A DNA stretch of 64,000 bases from Crossaster papposus (taxonomy: Eukaryota > Echinodermata > Asteroidea > Velatida > Solasteridae). The stretch is taken from positions 62,001 to 126,000 of the forward strand of contig JBAIAA010000607.1 of assembly GCA_037893245.1 (NCBI GenBank). Direction: 5' to 3'. Positions 63,730-64,000 of the stretch are shown here, one piece after another. The notes beneath the pieces are model-generated. The model was given only the letters and a program-made list of their open reading frames with translations. It ran no database searches and was not told where the DNA came from. Made by a program: the position numbers and the translations under genes. Every line of letters begins with the position of its first letter. Position 1 is the first letter of the stretch.

Positions 63730-64000
63730 TAAGTGATGTCTTATTATTTGCCTTTTGTGTCTTTTCATGCCCGGTGTAAAGTTGGCTTTGAAGTCCTTAA
63801 ACCTTAACCTCCTAAATCCTTTTTTTTTAACGAACTACAGATAGGCAGACATCGAATAAGATTTTTAGGTATTAGAAAAGAGAATAAAATAACATTCTTC
63901 TTTACACAGTACTGTTTGTTGCCCTTCAATCGAACATTCCCTTGACGAATTATAGCTGTTTAAAGTTTGCATTTATAGACATGTCATTAGGTAAAATACT
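63730..64000. other. pcmt1 intron 4, to window edge
   Basis: AT-rich, nothing recognised; the remaining pcmt1 exons must lie to the right. Confidence 0.5.

Overview
The window is animal nuclear DNA: AT-rich, intron-containing and dense in transposon remnants. It has no operons, no ribosome-binding sites and no long intact reading frames apart from transposon and tandem-repeat frames. The repeat types (TTAA-flanked MITEs whose ends contain TTGGTAATT, CR1/L2-like LINEs, tRNA-derived SINE pieces) and the extreme abundance of the palindromes TACATGTA and TACCGGTA suggest a marine invertebrate. An echinoderm-like deuterostome is my best guess, but the sequence does not prove it.

Only one host gene is certain. 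From about 55.4 kb to the right edge lies the 5' half of the protein-L-isoaspartate O-methyltransferase gene (pcmt1) on the + strand. Four coding exons with consensus splice sites and compatible phases encode about 101 residues, ending just after the SAM-binding motif LDVGSGSG. The rest of the gene lies beyond the window. Three minus-strand first-exon candidates (about 5.0, 24.7 and 38.3 kb) are plausible but unidentified; two of them sit below TATATAAA boxes.

The left 55 kb is a repeat landscape. The commonest element is a roughly 390-bp MITE (called family A here) with TTAA target duplications and ends AGGTAG(G/T)ATACACC. About 17 copies or fragments run from 1.0 to 63.1 kb, one of them in pcmt1 intron 3. 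Further families are: B (TTAA, 32.6 kb); H (GCCGTGTTC...TTGGACTT ends; 20.7, 28.8, 45.0 kb); T (TTAACCAGTTCGCG ends; 24.3, 35.0, 37.2, 49.8, 58.9 kb); a 640-bp element with 73-bp inverted ends (26.1 kb); a pogo-like MITE carrying a perfect 40 x 13-bp minisatellite (13.7-14.6 kb); and a 1.2-kb repeat present twice (30.5 and 42.3 kb) ending in a 165-bp hairpin. There are also two 5'-truncated LINEs (33.1 kb, reading frame intact; 51.0-52.2 kb minus, frameshifted) and a group of elements with TTAACCCTAACC-like ends filled with short degenerate repeats (28.0, 39.6, 58.5, 63.4 kb).

The most interesting signal comes from comparing copies of family A. Many copies differ from their siblings by a 6-bp (or 10/12-bp) insertion exactly at a TA dinucleotide: TA becomes TACATGTA or TACCGGTA, and in one case both units follow each other. 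The same pattern appears in tRNA-like sequences and between the two copies of the 1.2-kb repeat. This suggests that the abundant TACATGTA/TACCGGTA strings were built by repeated micro-insertion of hexamer units CATGTA and CCGGTA at TA sites, by a process I do not recognise. No CRISPR array, rRNA gene or intact tRNA gene was seen.
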